A stretch of 36,991 nt of DNA from an archaeon RBG_16_50_20. GTDB taxonomy: Archaea; Thermoproteota; Bathyarchaeia; 40CM-2-53-6. Positions 1 to 8,702 of this stretch are shown here, in pieces (positions within the stretch are counted from its first letter, which is position 1; each line of letters begins with the position of its first letter). Where the stretch lies: contig MEMY01000052.1 of the NCBI GenBank assembly GCA_001768965.1, positions 15,472 to 52,462 on the forward strand, written 5' to 3'. The notes under the pieces were generated by a model. It was not told the DNA's origin and did not search any database. It saw nothing but the letters and a program-made list of their open reading frames with translations. The translations under genes were made by a program, and so were the position numbers.

Positions 1-1677
1 GGCGCTCATCACTCTCGATCGCCAGTCGTAGTGAACAGCGGTCAACCTTCCGTTTGACCAGTCTCCCTCCATGACGGTTCTGTGTCCGCGACTTTTGAGT
101 TGCTTTACAACTTTGTCTGGGATTCGGCTCTCCAGATGGAGGCTCCCGGGATACGCATCCCGAGGATAGAATGAACTGGGGAAGTGCGAGGTGTGGAATG
201 TAGGAGCGTCAATTGCAGCCTGGAGATTCATTCCGAACTCGACGAAATTGAGGAAGAACTGCAGCGTCCACTGATCCTGCTGGTCTCCTCCTGGAGTGCC
301 AAAGGCCATTAGAGGGCCATGACTCGATGTGACGAGAGTTGGTGAGAGGGTTGTTCTCGGTCTCTTGTGAGGCGCGACACAGTTCGGGTGATCTGGATCC
401 AGGGAGAACATTTGTCCACGAGTTCCCAGTGGGAAGCCCAATCCTTCAATCACAGGCGAGCTCCAATTCCATCCGCCGCTGGGAGTTGCTGAGACCATGT
501 TCCCTTCCGAGTCCACAGTATCAAGATGTGTCGTGTCTCCTTCGGGCCTGCCTTTGGCTTTTCTTCTAGAGGTTTTGCGTAACTCGCCTGGCTGAGGTTT
601 CAGCGACGCTCTCTTCATCTTGATCAACGTTCTTCTGGCATCCGCATAGCGCTTGGACAAAAGCTCCTCAAGTGGTACGTCGGCAAACAGTGGATCCCCA
701 TAGTATTTTTCCCTGTCTGCAAATGCAAGTTTTGAAGCCTCGGTGACTATGTGAATGTAGTTTGCAGAGTTGTGTCCCATTGATTTCAGGTCGTAGCGTT
801 CAAGCAATCGGAGCTGTTGCAGGAATACCGGACCTTGACTCCATGGCCCACATTTGTGTACGGTAAAGCCAGCATAATCCACGTGAACTGTGTCCTCGAC
901 CCTCGTCTCGTACTCAGCGAAATCATCCAAGCTGAGCAGTGAAGTGTGCGGGTTGCCCGACGCGTCTTTCGATTGATGCGTCGTGGCAAAGTCAACTATC
1001 TTGCGGGCAATCTCCCCACGGTAGAAAAGATCCCTTGCCGCTGTAAGCGCAGCCTCTCTGTCATTTCCTCTTGACTTTTCAGCATTCACTAGACCCCTTA
1101 GCGTATTCGCCAGATCGGATTGTCTTAGAACCTGGCCAACATCCGGGACTCCTCCTGCAGGCAGGAAAATCCGGGCAGTGGTCGGCCATTCCTTTGAATA
1201 TCTTTCTGCGTGTTGACGAATGTTACGCTGCAGCCTATTGTAAACCGGAAAGCCATCCTCAGCCAACCTTACGGCAGGCTCTGCAACTTGAGAAAGGGTC
1301 ATCGTTCCGAAGCGAGATAAGCATGTGATCCAAGCATCGAACGAGGCTGGAACCATTGCCGGTAGGAATCCGTCGCCTGGAATCAGGTCGATCTTCTCTT
1401 TTTGGAAGTATTCGAGTGTGGCTGCTTTGGGCGCTGTACCCTGACCTGATATCGCGAACACTCTCTTCTCCCGAGCCGAATAGACAAGGATCGGAGTCTC
1501 GCCGCCGATTCCATTCATGTGCGGTTCAACGACGTGCAAGGCAAGGCCTGTCGCCACGGCTGCGTCGATTGCGTTTCCACCGGCACGGAGTATTTCGAAT
1601 CCAGCCAGCGTTGCAAGGTAGTGAGAGGACGTGACGCAGCTATGCGTCCCCATAATCACTGGGCGGGTCTCTGACAA
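1..1677 (-). CDS. ggt: gamma-glutamyltransferase family protein, C-terminus beyond window edge
   Basis: The minus-strand frame is open from 1677 to base 1 (559 codons, no stop), so the gene is intact here but truncated by the window edge. The family makes a proenzyme that cleaves itself before a catalytic threonine and then transfers or hydrolyses gamma-glutamyl groups, for example of glutathione. The N-terminus carries the family pattern SETRPVIMGTH, then RAGGNAIDAAVATGLAL and EPHMNGIGGE. The likely nucleophile is Thr382 in GDTTHLDTVDSEGN, giving a large subunit of about 381 residues. Later come the GLGF segment and FGTPGGDQQDQWTLQFF, typical of this family. The TTG start at 1677 directly follows an in-frame TGA and has GAGGTC about 8 bases upstream; an ATG at 1653 would remove conserved residues. 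There is no clear signal peptide, so a cytoplasmic location is likelier than the export known for bacterial GGT. It is divergent from ppsA. Confidence 0.88.
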   Translation of the reverse strand, partial: MSETRPVIMGTHSCVTSSHYLATLAGFEILRAGGNAIDAAVATGLALHVVEPHMNGIGGETPILVYSAREKRVFAISGQGTAPKAATLEYFQKEKIDLIPGDGFLPAMVPASFDAWITCLSRFGTMTLSQVAEPAVRLAEDGFPVYNRLQRNIRQHAERYSKEWPTTARIFLPAGGVPDVGQVLRQSDLANTLRGLVNAEKSRGNDREAALTAARDLFYRGEIARKIVDFATTHQSKDASGNPHTSLLSLDDFAEYETRVEDTVHVDYAGFTVHKCGPWSQGPVFLQQLRLLERYDLKSMGHNSANYIHIVTEASKLAFADREKYYGDPLFADVPLEELLSKRYADARRTLIKMKRASLKPQPGELRKTSRRKAKGRPEGDTTHLDTVDSEGNMVSATPSGGWNWSSPVIEGLGFPLGTRGQMFSLDPDHPNCVAPHKRPRTTLSPTLVTSSHGPLMAFGTPGGDQQDQWTLQFFLNFVEFGMNLQAAIDAPTFHTSHFPSSFYPRDAYPGSLHLESRIPDKVVKQLKSRGHRTVMEGDWSNGRLTAVHYDWRSRVMSA

Positions 1678-1764
1678 TCATAACCGACCTCGGTTTCCGC
1701 TATCCAATGTAAGTCGCGGTATTTACGATACGTACACAAGCATTACTTGACCGATGTTTTCGTT

Positions 1765-1783
1765 TACAAACGTAGTACAAACG
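1765..1783 (+). repeat. tandem TACAAACG direct repeat ahead of ppsA
   Basis: TACAAACG occurs at 1765-1772 and again at 1776-1783, so the starts are 11 bp apart, about one helical turn. It lies in the 116-bp divergent spacer between ggt and ppsA, just upstream of the ppsA start region. It could be an operator or a chance repeat; no regulator is known for it. Confidence 0.35.
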
Positions 1784-1793
1784 CAGGAAAAGG

Positions 1794-4145
1794 ATGTTAC
1801 CACAGATGCGCACATTAATGCTCTGGTTCGACGAGATTGGAAAACAGGATGTCCCACTTGTTGGCGGCAAGTCAGCAAGTCTTGGTGAGATGACATCAAA
1901 GACCAAGGTACCTGTTCCTTATGGTTTCGCACTTACCGCCGATGCTTACCGACTCTTTCTCAGCGAAAATCGACTGGAGAAGAAGATTGCAGAAGCGCTT
2001 AGCTCGCTGAAGGACCCGAATGACACTGCAACACTTCAGAAAGTCGGCGCAGAAATACGGAAGATGATCAGCTCGGCGCCCATGCCCAAAGAACTGGAGC
2101 GGGAAATAGTACAGGGCTACGAGGAGCTGGGCGCGCATGAAAAGGTCAAGAATCCTTTCGTCGCGATTAGAAGTTCAGCGACCGCAGAAGATTTGCCTGA
2201 TGCGAGTTTCGCTGGCCAACAGGAGACCTTTCTCAATATTTCGGGCGCGAGCGAAGTTGTCGCTAATGTGAGAGAATGCTATGCTAGCTTGTTCACTGAT
2301 CGAGCCATCTTCTACCGAGTGCAGAAGGGGTTCAACCATCTGGACGTGGCCTTGTCTGCCATAGTTCAAATGATGTGCTATTCCGAGTCCAGCGGGGTCA
2401 TGTTCACGATGGATCCAACCAACGGTGATGATTCCATTGTCATGATAGAAGCTGCTTACGGACTCGGAGAATATGTTGTGAAAGGTAGCGTGACGCCGGA
2501 CGATTATTATGTAGACAAAGGAACGCTCAAGTTAATTCGTAAGGTAATAACAACCAAGACGATAATGCTCGTCCAACGACCCGACGGAGGAACCGAAGAA
2601 AGACAGGTTCCAGAGGAACTGAGAGAGAAGCAGGTTATTCCGGATGACAAGGTCTTAGCCCTCGCAAAGTACGGACTCGCAATTGAGGAGCATTACGGTA
2701 GGCCCATGGACATAGAATGGGCGCTCGATAAGCAAACTGGCAAGCTACTCATACTCCAAGCGCGCCCCGAAACCGTATGGTCGCTCAAGAAAAGCCGCGT
2801 TGAACAGAAGCAGGCAATGGAGATGAGCAAGAAGATCATAGTCAAAGGGTTGCCCGCTTCACCAGGAATCGGCGCTGGCAAAACCCACTTGATACCAGCA
2901 GTCGAACGCGTCAGTGAATTTCAGGGCGGCGAGATTCTCGTAACCCAGATGACGGCACCTGACTGGGTTCCCGTCATGAAAAAGGCGAAGGCCATCGTAA
3001 CCGACAGTGGAGGCATGACCTGCCATGCCGCGATCGTGAGCAGAGAGCTCGGCATACCTTGCATCGTCGGAACCAAGACCGGAACCAAGGTCCTACCTTC
3101 CGGGATGGAGGTAACAGTTGATGCGACGAGCGGGGTAGTATATGATGGAATCCTCCAAGAAGTCACAAGCACGCAACAACAAGCGGCCGCAGTTGCCAGC
3201 GGACCGGGATTCATGGACGGACCTGTTACCGGAACAAAGATCTTCGTCAACCTAGGCGAACCAGAACTCGCGGCGAAGGTGGCTCAGCTGCCTGCTGACG
3301 GCGTTGGTCTCCTCCGAATGGAATTCATCGTCAGTGACCACATAAGAAAACACCCGATGTGGCTCATTGAGATCAAGCATCCCGAGGAATTCGTCGACCC
3401 ACTGGCCGAAGGGCTCACGACATTTTGCAGAGCATTCTTCCCAAGGCCCGTTGTGCTCAGATTCAGTGACTTCAAGACGAATGAGTACGCGACATTGGAG
3501 GGTGGAGAGAAGTACGAAGCCACAATAAAGGAAGCAAATCCACTGCTCGGATTCAGAGGGGCATCGCGCTACACGGACCCTAAGTTCGAGCCCGCGTTCA
3601 GGTTGGAAATTGCGGCCGTGAAGAAAGTCAGAGATGAGATGGGTTTGAAGAATCTGTGGTGCATGATCCCCTTCAACAGAACTGTAGACGAATTCGTAAA
3701 AGTCCGCGACCTCCTACGCCAAGAAGGCTTGAAGCAGGATGACGACTTCAAGCTCTGGATCATGGCGGAAGTTCCGAGCAACATAATCTTGGCCGACGAG
3801 TTCTGCAAGGCGGGAGTTGACGGATTCTCAATAGGAAGCAACGACCTCACCATGCTAATCCTAGGCGCAGATAGGGACAACGAAGTTCTAGCTCCTCTGT
3901 TCGATGAACGGAATTTGGCAGTGAAACGAGCCATCAAGAGCCTGATAGAGACTGCGCATCAATATGGAAAGACGGTTAGCATTTGTGGCCAGGCCCCCAG
4001 CGTCTACGCGGATTTCACAAAATTCCTAGTCGAATCCGGGATTGACAGCATCTCAGTCAATCCTGACGTCGTCGCTCAAACAAGAAGACTTGTGGCGCAA
4101 GTTGAACAGAGAATTCTGCTGGAGAGACTCACCGGGATAAAGTGA
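1794..4145 (+). CDS. ppsA: phosphoenolpyruvate synthase
   Basis: PEP synthase converts pyruvate, ATP and water to PEP, AMP and phosphate, feeding gluconeogenesis from the cytoplasm. At 783 residues it is full length. The order is an N-terminal ATP-grasp nucleotide-binding domain (VGGKSASLGEM, IRSSATAEDLPDASFAGQQE, LQARPETVWS near 320), a central swivelling phosphohistidine domain with GGMTCHAAIVSRELGIPC (catalytic His411), and a C-terminal PEP/pyruvate TIM barrel with GFSIGSNDLTML and SICGQAPS (catalytic Cys731). These separate it from the PEP-utilising enzyme I and support synthase over pyruvate phosphate dikinase. The first ATG is at 1794, but archaeal homologues usually begin near MLWFDEIG, so the ATG at 1818 is also plausible. 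It stands alone, divergent from ggt, with a paired TACAAACG repeat just upstream. Confidence 0.95.
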   Translation: MLPQMRTLMLWFDEIGKQDVPLVGGKSASLGEMTSKTKVPVPYGFALTADAYRLFLSENRLEKKIAEALSSLKDPNDTATLQKVGAEIRKMISSAPMPKELEREIVQGYEELGAHEKVKNPFVAIRSSATAEDLPDASFAGQQETFLNISGASEVVANVRECYASLFTDRAIFYRVQKGFNHLDVALSAIVQMMCYSESSGVMFTMDPTNGDDSIVMIEAAYGLGEYVVKGSVTPDDYYVDKGTLKLIRKVITTKTIMLVQRPDGGTEERQVPEELREKQVIPDDKVLALAKYGLAIEEHYGRPMDIEWALDKQTGKLLILQARPETVWSLKKSRVEQKQAMEMSKKIIVKGLPASPGIGAGKTHLIPAVERVSEFQGGEILVTQMTAPDWVPVMKKAKAIVTDSGGMTCHAAIVSRELGIPCIVGTKTGTKVLPSGMEVTVDATSGVVYDGILQEVTSTQQQAAAVASGPGFMDGPVTGTKIFVNLGEPELAAKVAQLPADGVGLLRMEFIVSDHIRKHPMWLIEIKHPEEFVDPLAEGLTTFCRAFFPRPVVLRFSDFKTNEYATLEGGEKYEATIKEANPLLGFRGASRYTDPKFEPAFRLEIAAVKKVRDEMGLKNLWCMIPFNRTVDEFVKVRDLLRQEGLKQDDDFKLWIMAEVPSNIILADEFCKAGVDGFSIGSNDLTMLILGADRDNEVLAPLFDERNLAVKRAIKSLIETAHQYGKTVSICGQAPSVYADFTKFLVESGIDSISVNPDVVAQTRRLVAQVEQRILLERLTGIK

Positions 4146-4167
4146 AGTTCCTGAGTAGCATGTCTTT

Positions 4168-4217
4168 GAAGCTGCCCGCGGGCTAACTATAGTTACACGC
4201 TATTCTTACACAGCTTC
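4168..4217 (+). other. weak stem-loop after ppsA
   Basis: GAAGCTG (4168-4174) can pair with CAGCTTC (4211-4217) across a 36-base loop that itself holds the self-complementary CCCGCGGG and a 12-bp palindrome at 4184-4195. It may be a 3' end structure of the ppsA transcript, but no oligo-T tract follows, so termination here is not supported. The rest of 4146-4366 holds one more hairpin (4281-4316) and no gene that I can see. Confidence 0.25.
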
Positions 4218-4280
4218 GGCATCTTACCTGAGCTACCTGCTCGAAGGCATACACGAACTCCAATTCCGCGCTGTCCCAAA

Positions 4281-4316
4281 CCGGGGAAGTAGCTTGCAAT
4301 GCTCTCGTTACCCCGG
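4281..4316 (+). promoter_or_regulatory. GC-rich hairpin upstream of the RHH-nucleotidyltransferase gene
   Basis: CCGGGG (4281-4286) pairs perfectly with CCCCGG (4311-4316). The 24-base loop contains a possible inner AGC/GCT stem. It sits 50-86 bases before the ATG at 4367. It could be a leader structure or the end of upstream transcription. Confidence 0.35.
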
Positions 4317-4366
4317 GCAACAAATCCGTAATACAATTAAGGGATACTCAGTATTACCTTCTTGTC

Positions 4367-5245
4367 ATGAAGCAAAGATACAGTATGACGTTAGACCCTG
4401 CGCTCATGCATAAGATCGACTTGTTGGTAGACGGAACGAGATTCACGAATCGCTCTGAGACTGCGCAGTTTCTACTAAAACTTGGAATTGAACAGTTCCG
4501 CCCGGAACGAACCGCGCTGATCCTATGCGGTGGTCTCGAGACGAGGGTTAGACCGAGCTCCTTTTCCATCCCCAAACCACTCTTACCCATAGGATATCAA
4601 CCACTCCTCGAATACCAGATCGAATATCTGAAGCGCTATGAGTTCGACAGAATCATACTCGCGATCGGCTACTTACAGGAACAGATCGTGCGATATCTCG
4701 ATGAACATAAGCTCGGCATACGTCTGCGTTACAGCTTCGAAAAGGAACCCTTAGACACCGGAGGAGCCCTCAAGAACTCCGAAGCTCTCATCGGTTCTGA
4801 TTTCCTCGCGCTCAACGGTGATGTAATCTTTGCAGGGCTGGATCTTGACAAGTTAATCTACACACATAAGAAATCGAACGCGGCAGTGACCATAGTCTTG
4901 GCAAAATCAAATACGCCTACAAGGTTCGGAGCCGTGGAACTCGACAATGAGAACAGGGTGATCAGCTTTGTTGAGAAACCTCGCAAGCAACCAGCAGGTG
5001 AGGCTTGGGTGAACGCTGGAGTGTATGTGATACGTCCATCGGTTTTCGCGAAAATACCCAAGGCGAAACGAATTTCGCTTGAACTTGATGTATTTCCCAA
5101 GCTCATGCGTGATGGAACAATCTCGGGCTACAAGCATGATGGATACTGGGCTGATGTCGGAACGCCAGAGGACTACTTGCGTGTCCAAAAGGATCTTCTA
5201 ACAGGAGTCTTCAAACCCCAAGAAGCAACTGCCAACAACACATAG
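4367..5245 (+). CDS. sugar-phosphate nucleotidyltransferase with N-terminal ribbon-helix-helix domain
   Basis: Residues 1-45 match a ribbon-helix-helix DNA-binding domain (RYSMTLDPALMHKID as the strand and first helix, then FTNRSETAQFLLKLG). Residues 48-285 form a nucleotidyltransferase of the mannose-1-phosphate guanylyltransferase / glucose-1-phosphate thymidylyltransferase type, which makes NDP-sugars for glycans. Visible signatures are LILCGGLETRVRP (51-63), SIPKPLLPIG, the catalytic-metal segment FLALNGDVIF (Asp152), FVEKP, WVNAGVYVI and YWADVGTPEDYLR. The usual GGxGTRxRP loop has Glu58 in place of glycine. The left-handed beta-helix tail of some relatives is absent. The ATG at 4367 is needed to include the RHH domain and is in frame without interruption. 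Sugar specificity cannot be read from the sequence. The gene is convergent with the deacetylase gene, with 25 bp between them. Confidence 0.85.
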   Translation: MKQRYSMTLDPALMHKIDLLVDGTRFTNRSETAQFLLKLGIEQFRPERTALILCGGLETRVRPSSFSIPKPLLPIGYQPLLEYQIEYLKRYEFDRIILAIGYLQEQIVRYLDEHKLGIRLRYSFEKEPLDTGGALKNSEALIGSDFLALNGDVIFAGLDLDKLIYTHKKSNAAVTIVLAKSNTPTRFGAVELDNENRVISFVEKPRKQPAGEAWVNAGVYVIRPSVFAKIPKAKRISLELDVFPKLMRDGTISGYKHDGYWADVGTPEDYLRVQKDLLTGVFKPQEATANNT

Positions 5246-5270
5246 TACCTATCTCGAATCATATTCCAGG

Positions 5271-6404
5271 TCATGAGAGCAACGGGACTCTGCTCTTCAG
5301 ATCCTTCAGGATCTCAGCTTGATTAGCTGGAACTAGTTCACCAGAAAGTTCAGCCCTAACTTCACGTTCAGTTTCTATTTTCTCAGGAGCCTTCTCTCCG
5401 ACAAGCGCTTCGAACAGCTTTCGCCAGGTTACTGGCGTGAGTTTAGGAGGTTGATAATCAGCCAGCGTGCACGCTGCCAAAGTCCACGTCCGCGCCACAT
5501 TCGCTATGTTGTAGCCACCGCCGCCAAAAACAACCAGACGCCCTCCTGTCAGTTCATCTGCTAGGTTGCGCACGACATCCACAACCTCTCGATATGTTCG
5601 GGTTGTGATCTGCAAGTGGGCGAGCAGATCGTTCGCGTGAGAATCTGCTCCGCATTGGAGCAACAGCATTTGAGGCCGATACTTCCGGACTGCTCGGGGC
5701 ACGATTTCTCTGAATAGGTCTAGGTAGATCTCATCGTTAGTAAAAGGTGGGAGTGGTACGTTTATCTTGAGACCCACAGCCTTTCCTTCACCCACTTCAT
5801 GTGTGAAGCCTGTCCCAGGGAACAGGTGGTGACCGTCTTCGTGGAAGTCGATGTCCAAGACGGCTGGATCCGAGTAGAATCCGTACATTACGCCGTCACC
5901 GTGATGCGCATCCACATCCAAGTAGAGGATTCTTTCCAGTCCGTAGTTCTTCTTCAGATAGGCGATCGAAATCGCAGGGTCATTGAATATGCAGAAACCT
6001 GACGCACGGTCGGGATGCGCGTGATGCAACCCGCCCGCTATGTTCATCCCGTAAGTTACCTTCCCCGACATGACCAAATCGACTGCCGCTAGTGAAGCTC
6101 CCGCGGCCAACGCGGACGCATCATAGCATCCTTTGAACGCAGGCGTATCACCCATGTCAAGAAATCCCGATCCAACCTCACTCATTCGCTTGACAAGTCT
6201 GATGTATTCATCATTATGGAATAGGAGAAGATCCTTGAGCGTCGCTTCCCGCGGAGGCGCGACCTTCACGTTCTCTGCATCAAGCAATCCGACAGCTTTC
6301 ATCAGCTCGTATGTCAACTTCAACCTAGTCGGCTTGAGGGGATGAGTCGGTCCGAAGTCATACTGCTGGAAAGCATCACTATAGACGATACCAACTGTTC
6401 GCGT
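5271..6404 (-). CDS. histone deacetylase / AcuC-family zinc amidohydrolase, non-canonical start
   Basis: Class I/II histone-deacetylase-fold enzyme of the AcuC type, which removes acyl groups from lysine or small amines in the cytoplasm. Numbering from 6404, the pocket has AGGLHHAHPD (His127, His128), the metal ligands in YLDVDAHHGDGV (Asp165, His167), QCGADSH with the second Asp, and FGGGGYN. An in-frame TTG at 6323 gives only 350 residues and loses the conserved N-terminus. Upstream codons still encode TVGIVYSDAFQQYDFGPTHP and PLKPTR, classic family sequence, up to an in-frame TAA. No ATG, GTG or TTG lies in that stretch. The best-placed codon is ACG at 6404-6402 (reading M-R-T-V-G-I-V-Y), so the start is ACG, another rare codon, or an ATG altered by mutation or assembly. 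Substrate unknown; archaeal histones or Alba are possible but unproven. Confidence 0.85.
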   Translation of the reverse strand, partial: TRTVGIVYSDAFQQYDFGPTHPLKPTRLKLTYELMKAVGLLDAENVKVAPPREATLKDLLLFHNDEYIRLVKRMSEVGSGFLDMGDTPAFKGCYDASALAAGASLAAVDLVMSGKVTYGMNIAGGLHHAHPDRASGFCIFNDPAISIAYLKKNYGLERILYLDVDAHHGDGVMYGFYSDPAVLDIDFHEDGHHLFPGTGFTHEVGEGKAVGLKINVPLPPFTNDEIYLDLFREIVPRAVRKYRPQMLLLQCGADSHANDLLAHLQITTRTYREVVDVVRNLADELTGGRLVVFGGGGYNIANVARTWTLAACTLADYQPPKLTPVTWRKLFEALVGEKAPEKIETEREVRAELSGELVPANQAEILKDLKSRVPLLS

Positions 6405-6556
6405 TAGCCTGGGCCCCCTGCAGGAGTCTGGTTACCTAGTATCTCGATGGTTTTTGAATGCGTCCCATTGCATCTCTAGTTGAAATTCAGAAGGCCCTTC
6501 CTTCATTGAGAAGGGTGTCTTTCTTCTGTCCATCTCAGATAGTTTTCATCGACCCA

Positions 6557-6568
6557 AACTTAAATAAT
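6557..6568 (+). promoter_or_regulatory. TATA-like promoter of the iscA-like gene
   Basis: ACTTAAATAAT lies about 38 bp before the GTG start at 6602, with AAAC in the BRE position. The spacing predicts a short leader of roughly 14 bases. The same AAACTTA core precedes the thioredoxin and acyl-CoA dehydrogenase genes in this window. Confidence 0.6.
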
Positions 6569-6601
6569 CCATATGTAATAACCATGAAACGGTGTTAGAA
6601 T

Positions 6602-6949
6602 GTGCTACACTCACCAGACACCTTCAAACTCTCCATAACCGAAAAAGCCGCTGAGAAAGTCAAAGCCGCAATAGAGAAACAAGGTAAGAGTGACGCAGCG
6701 CTACGAGTCTATGTTGCGGGAGGCGGTTGTAGCGGGTTCCAGTACGGTCTTGCCTTCGATAAGCAGAACGGCGACGACCATGTGATCGAAGCACATGGAG
6801 TCAAAGTCCTGGTGGACGATCAGAGCGCCCAGTACGTTGATGGCTCCGAGATCGATTATGTAGAATCCGTCATGGGCGAAGGATTCATGGTCAACAACCC
6901 GAATGCCACAGAGACATGTGGCTGCGGGCACTCATTCAAACCCAAGTAA
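6602..6949 (+). CDS. IscA/ErpA (HesB) family A-type Fe-S carrier
   Basis: A-type carriers bind iron or an Fe-S cluster and hand clusters to apo-proteins. The 115-residue protein has the three family cysteines: Cys43 in AGGGCSGFQYGL and Cys106/Cys108 in the C-terminal TCGCGHSF. It also has the conserved LRVYVAGGG strand and the FMVNNPNA segment just before the CGCG. The GTG start at 6602 is the only start consistent with the upstream stops and lies 38 bp behind a good TATA-like box. An out-of-frame ATG at 6600 reads into a stop after 12 codons. No suf or isc scaffold genes are adjacent, so it is a single-gene unit, and the exact subtype (IscA, ErpA or SufA) cannot be assigned. Confidence 0.93.
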   Translation: MLHSPDTFKLSITEKAAEKVKAAIEKQGKSDAALRVYVAGGGCSGFQYGLAFDKQNGDDHVIEAHGVKVLVDDQSAQYVDGSEIDYVESVMGEGFMVNNPNATETCGCGHSFKPK

Positions 6950-6970
6950 TCAGCCCCTACATCCCCAATC

Positions 6971-6977
6971 CTTTTTG
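6971..6977 (+). terminator. oligo-T archaeal-type terminator after the iscA-like gene
   Basis: CTTTTTG lies 22 bases after the stop codon and is followed by the pyrimidine-rich CTTCTCC. Archaeal RNA polymerase commonly stops at short T-runs without a hairpin. The rest of 6950-7105 shows nothing recognisable. Confidence 0.4.
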
Positions 6978-7105
6978 CTTCTCCTGAGAACGACACTAGC
7001 GGGAGCCCTAGTCCCGACAAGACCAGTTTCTGTAATCGCTAGCCCTGAAACGACCTACGAAAACTTCCGTTCGAAATCAGAGTCAACCCTGATCTTCGGT
7101 GCCTT

Positions 7106-8644
7106 TCAGCATGGCTCAATAGTTGAGGGGGGTTTTGACGTGACTGCATAAGCTACCCACGTGACACCTTCAACCTCCCCTGTAATTCGACTGCTAATCT
7201 CCTCCAGCACATCCTCGGTGACTCTTGCCCAGTCAGCAGTCATCCCATCCAATGATTTGACTATACGCACAGTAACAATGTGGCCAAGCTCGCGCTGATC
7301 CCCAACAACACCTACAGCCATATCATCGCCCACTATCGCGAAAGTTTGCCACATCTCATCATAGAGCCTTCTGCGCTTCATAACATCCTCAACGATTGCG
7401 CTGGCCTCCCGACAGATGCGCAGTTTCCCATCTGTGACCTCGCCGATTATTCGAACTCCTAAACCGGGTCCTGGAAATGGGTGTGTTCCGACAATTGACT
7501 CTGGCAAGCCCAACTCTTTGGCAATCTTTCGGACTTCATCTTTGTAGAGAAACTTGAGAGGCTCTATGATCTTGAACTCGGACCAAGCCGGAATCCCGCC
7601 TACATTGTGATGTGTCTTAATGCGGGATGCGGGGCTTCCTGTTCCAGCGCTTTCGATCACATCAGGGTAAAGTGTTCCTTGAGCGAGCCATCTGAAGGTT
7701 CCAAGCTTCTTACTTTCTTCATCGAAGACTCGAATGAATTCCTCACCAATTATTCTGCGCTTTTCTTCTGGATCAACTACTCCTTTCAAACGCTCAAGAA
7801 ATCGCTTGGAGGCATCAACGTAGTGCAGGTTCAGCCTCAGGTCTTCCTTCAGTGCCTTGAGAATGGTTTCCGCTTCGTGCTTTCTGAGGAGGCCGTGATT
7901 TACGAAGATACACTGGAGTCTCTGACCAACAGCCTTCTGGACAAGTACGGCGGTTGTTGTTGAATCGACTCCTCCGCTTACAGCAGAGAGCACATGCCCC
8001 TGACCGACTTCGGATCGAATCTGCTGTACAGCGGTTTCGATGATCGATTGAGGGTTCCAGGCGGGTGAGCAACCGCTTATCCGAGTGACAAAATTCCTGA
8101 TAATTTGGATCCCGTTCTGCGTGTGAGCCACTTCGGGATGAAACTGAACGCCGTACAAATGTCGAGAAGGATCGCGTATGGCCGCTGTGGCGCAGTTTTC
8201 TGAGCTTGCAATAGTCTCAAAGCTCTGCGGGAGGGTTTCTGCAAAGTCTCCGTGACTCATCCAGGAAACAATTTTGCTTCCAATCTCCCTAAACAAGTCT
8301 GAGTGGTCTTTGATTTCGAGTGGGGTTTTCCCGTATTCGTGGCGTTTTGTGGCTTTCACCTTTCCCCCAAGCATCTCGACCATTAGCTGTAGACCATAGC
8401 ATATGCCGAGAACTGGTACACCTAGCTGGAAAATCTTGGGGTTGCATTTTGGAGCGTGCTCATCGTAGACGCTTGCAGGGCCCCCTGAAAGGACAATGCC
8501 CTTGGCGTTCAGCTTGAGAAGCTCGTCTGGGGATATCGTGTAGGGGAGTAGCTCTGAGTAGACTTCGCATTCTCTTATGCGGCGTGTTATGAGGTGTGAG
8601 TATTGGCCTCCGAAATCAAGAACGGCGATCAGTTCTCTCGGCAT
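7106..8644 (-). CDS. guaA: GMP synthase (glutamine-hydrolysing), fused two-domain form
   Basis: GuaA aminates XMP to GMP using ATP and ammonia from glutamine, the last step of guanine nucleotide synthesis. Residues 1-190 are the class I glutamine amidotransferase, with VLDFGGQYSHLI, VLSGGPASVYD and nucleophile Cys82 in VLGICYGLQ; the HPE of the triad is in GVQFHPEVAHT. Residues 200-390 are the ATP pyrophosphatase domain with P-loop SAVSGGVDSTT and HPFPGPGLGVRI. The C-terminal dimerisation domain ends TGEVEGVTWVAYAVTSKPP. Length (512) and order match the single-chain enzyme; many archaea instead encode the two parts separately. The ATG start at 8644 (MPRELIAVLD) suits the family. It is transcribed alone on the minus strand. 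Confidence 0.97.
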   Translation of the reverse strand: MPRELIAVLDFGGQYSHLITRRIRECEVYSELLPYTISPDELLKLNAKGIVLSGGPASVYDEHAPKCNPKIFQLGVPVLGICYGLQLMVEMLGGKVKATKRHEYGKTPLEIKDHSDLFREIGSKIVSWMSHGDFAETLPQSFETIASSENCATAAIRDPSRHLYGVQFHPEVAHTQNGIQIIRNFVTRISGCSPAWNPQSIIETAVQQIRSEVGQGHVLSAVSGGVDSTTTAVLVQKAVGQRLQCIFVNHGLLRKHEAETILKALKEDLRLNLHYVDASKRFLERLKGVVDPEEKRRIIGEEFIRVFDEESKKLGTFRWLAQGTLYPDVIESAGTGSPASRIKTHHNVGGIPAWSEFKIIEPLKFLYKDEVRKIAKELGLPESIVGTHPFPGPGLGVRIIGEVTDGKLRICREASAIVEDVMKRRRLYDEMWQTFAIVGDDMAVGVVGDQRELGHIVTVRIVKSLDGMTADWARVTEDVLEEISSRITGEVEGVTWVAYAVTSKPPSTIEPC

Positions 8645-8702
8645 CGCCCATCAGTAGGTAATATGGGGTTTCTTAGATTAACGTTGCCGAAAGTCGACTT
8701 TT

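Noticed and set aside
1..1677. Left end first looked like a region of only short frames.
   Set aside because: The minus-strand frame is continuously open to the edge and encodes a recognisable gamma-glutamyltransferase; it only lacks its stop inside the window.
4184..4195. Twelve-base palindrome TAACTATAGTTA.
   Set aside because: Several such palindromes are expected by chance in 37 kb, and no conserved context was seen.
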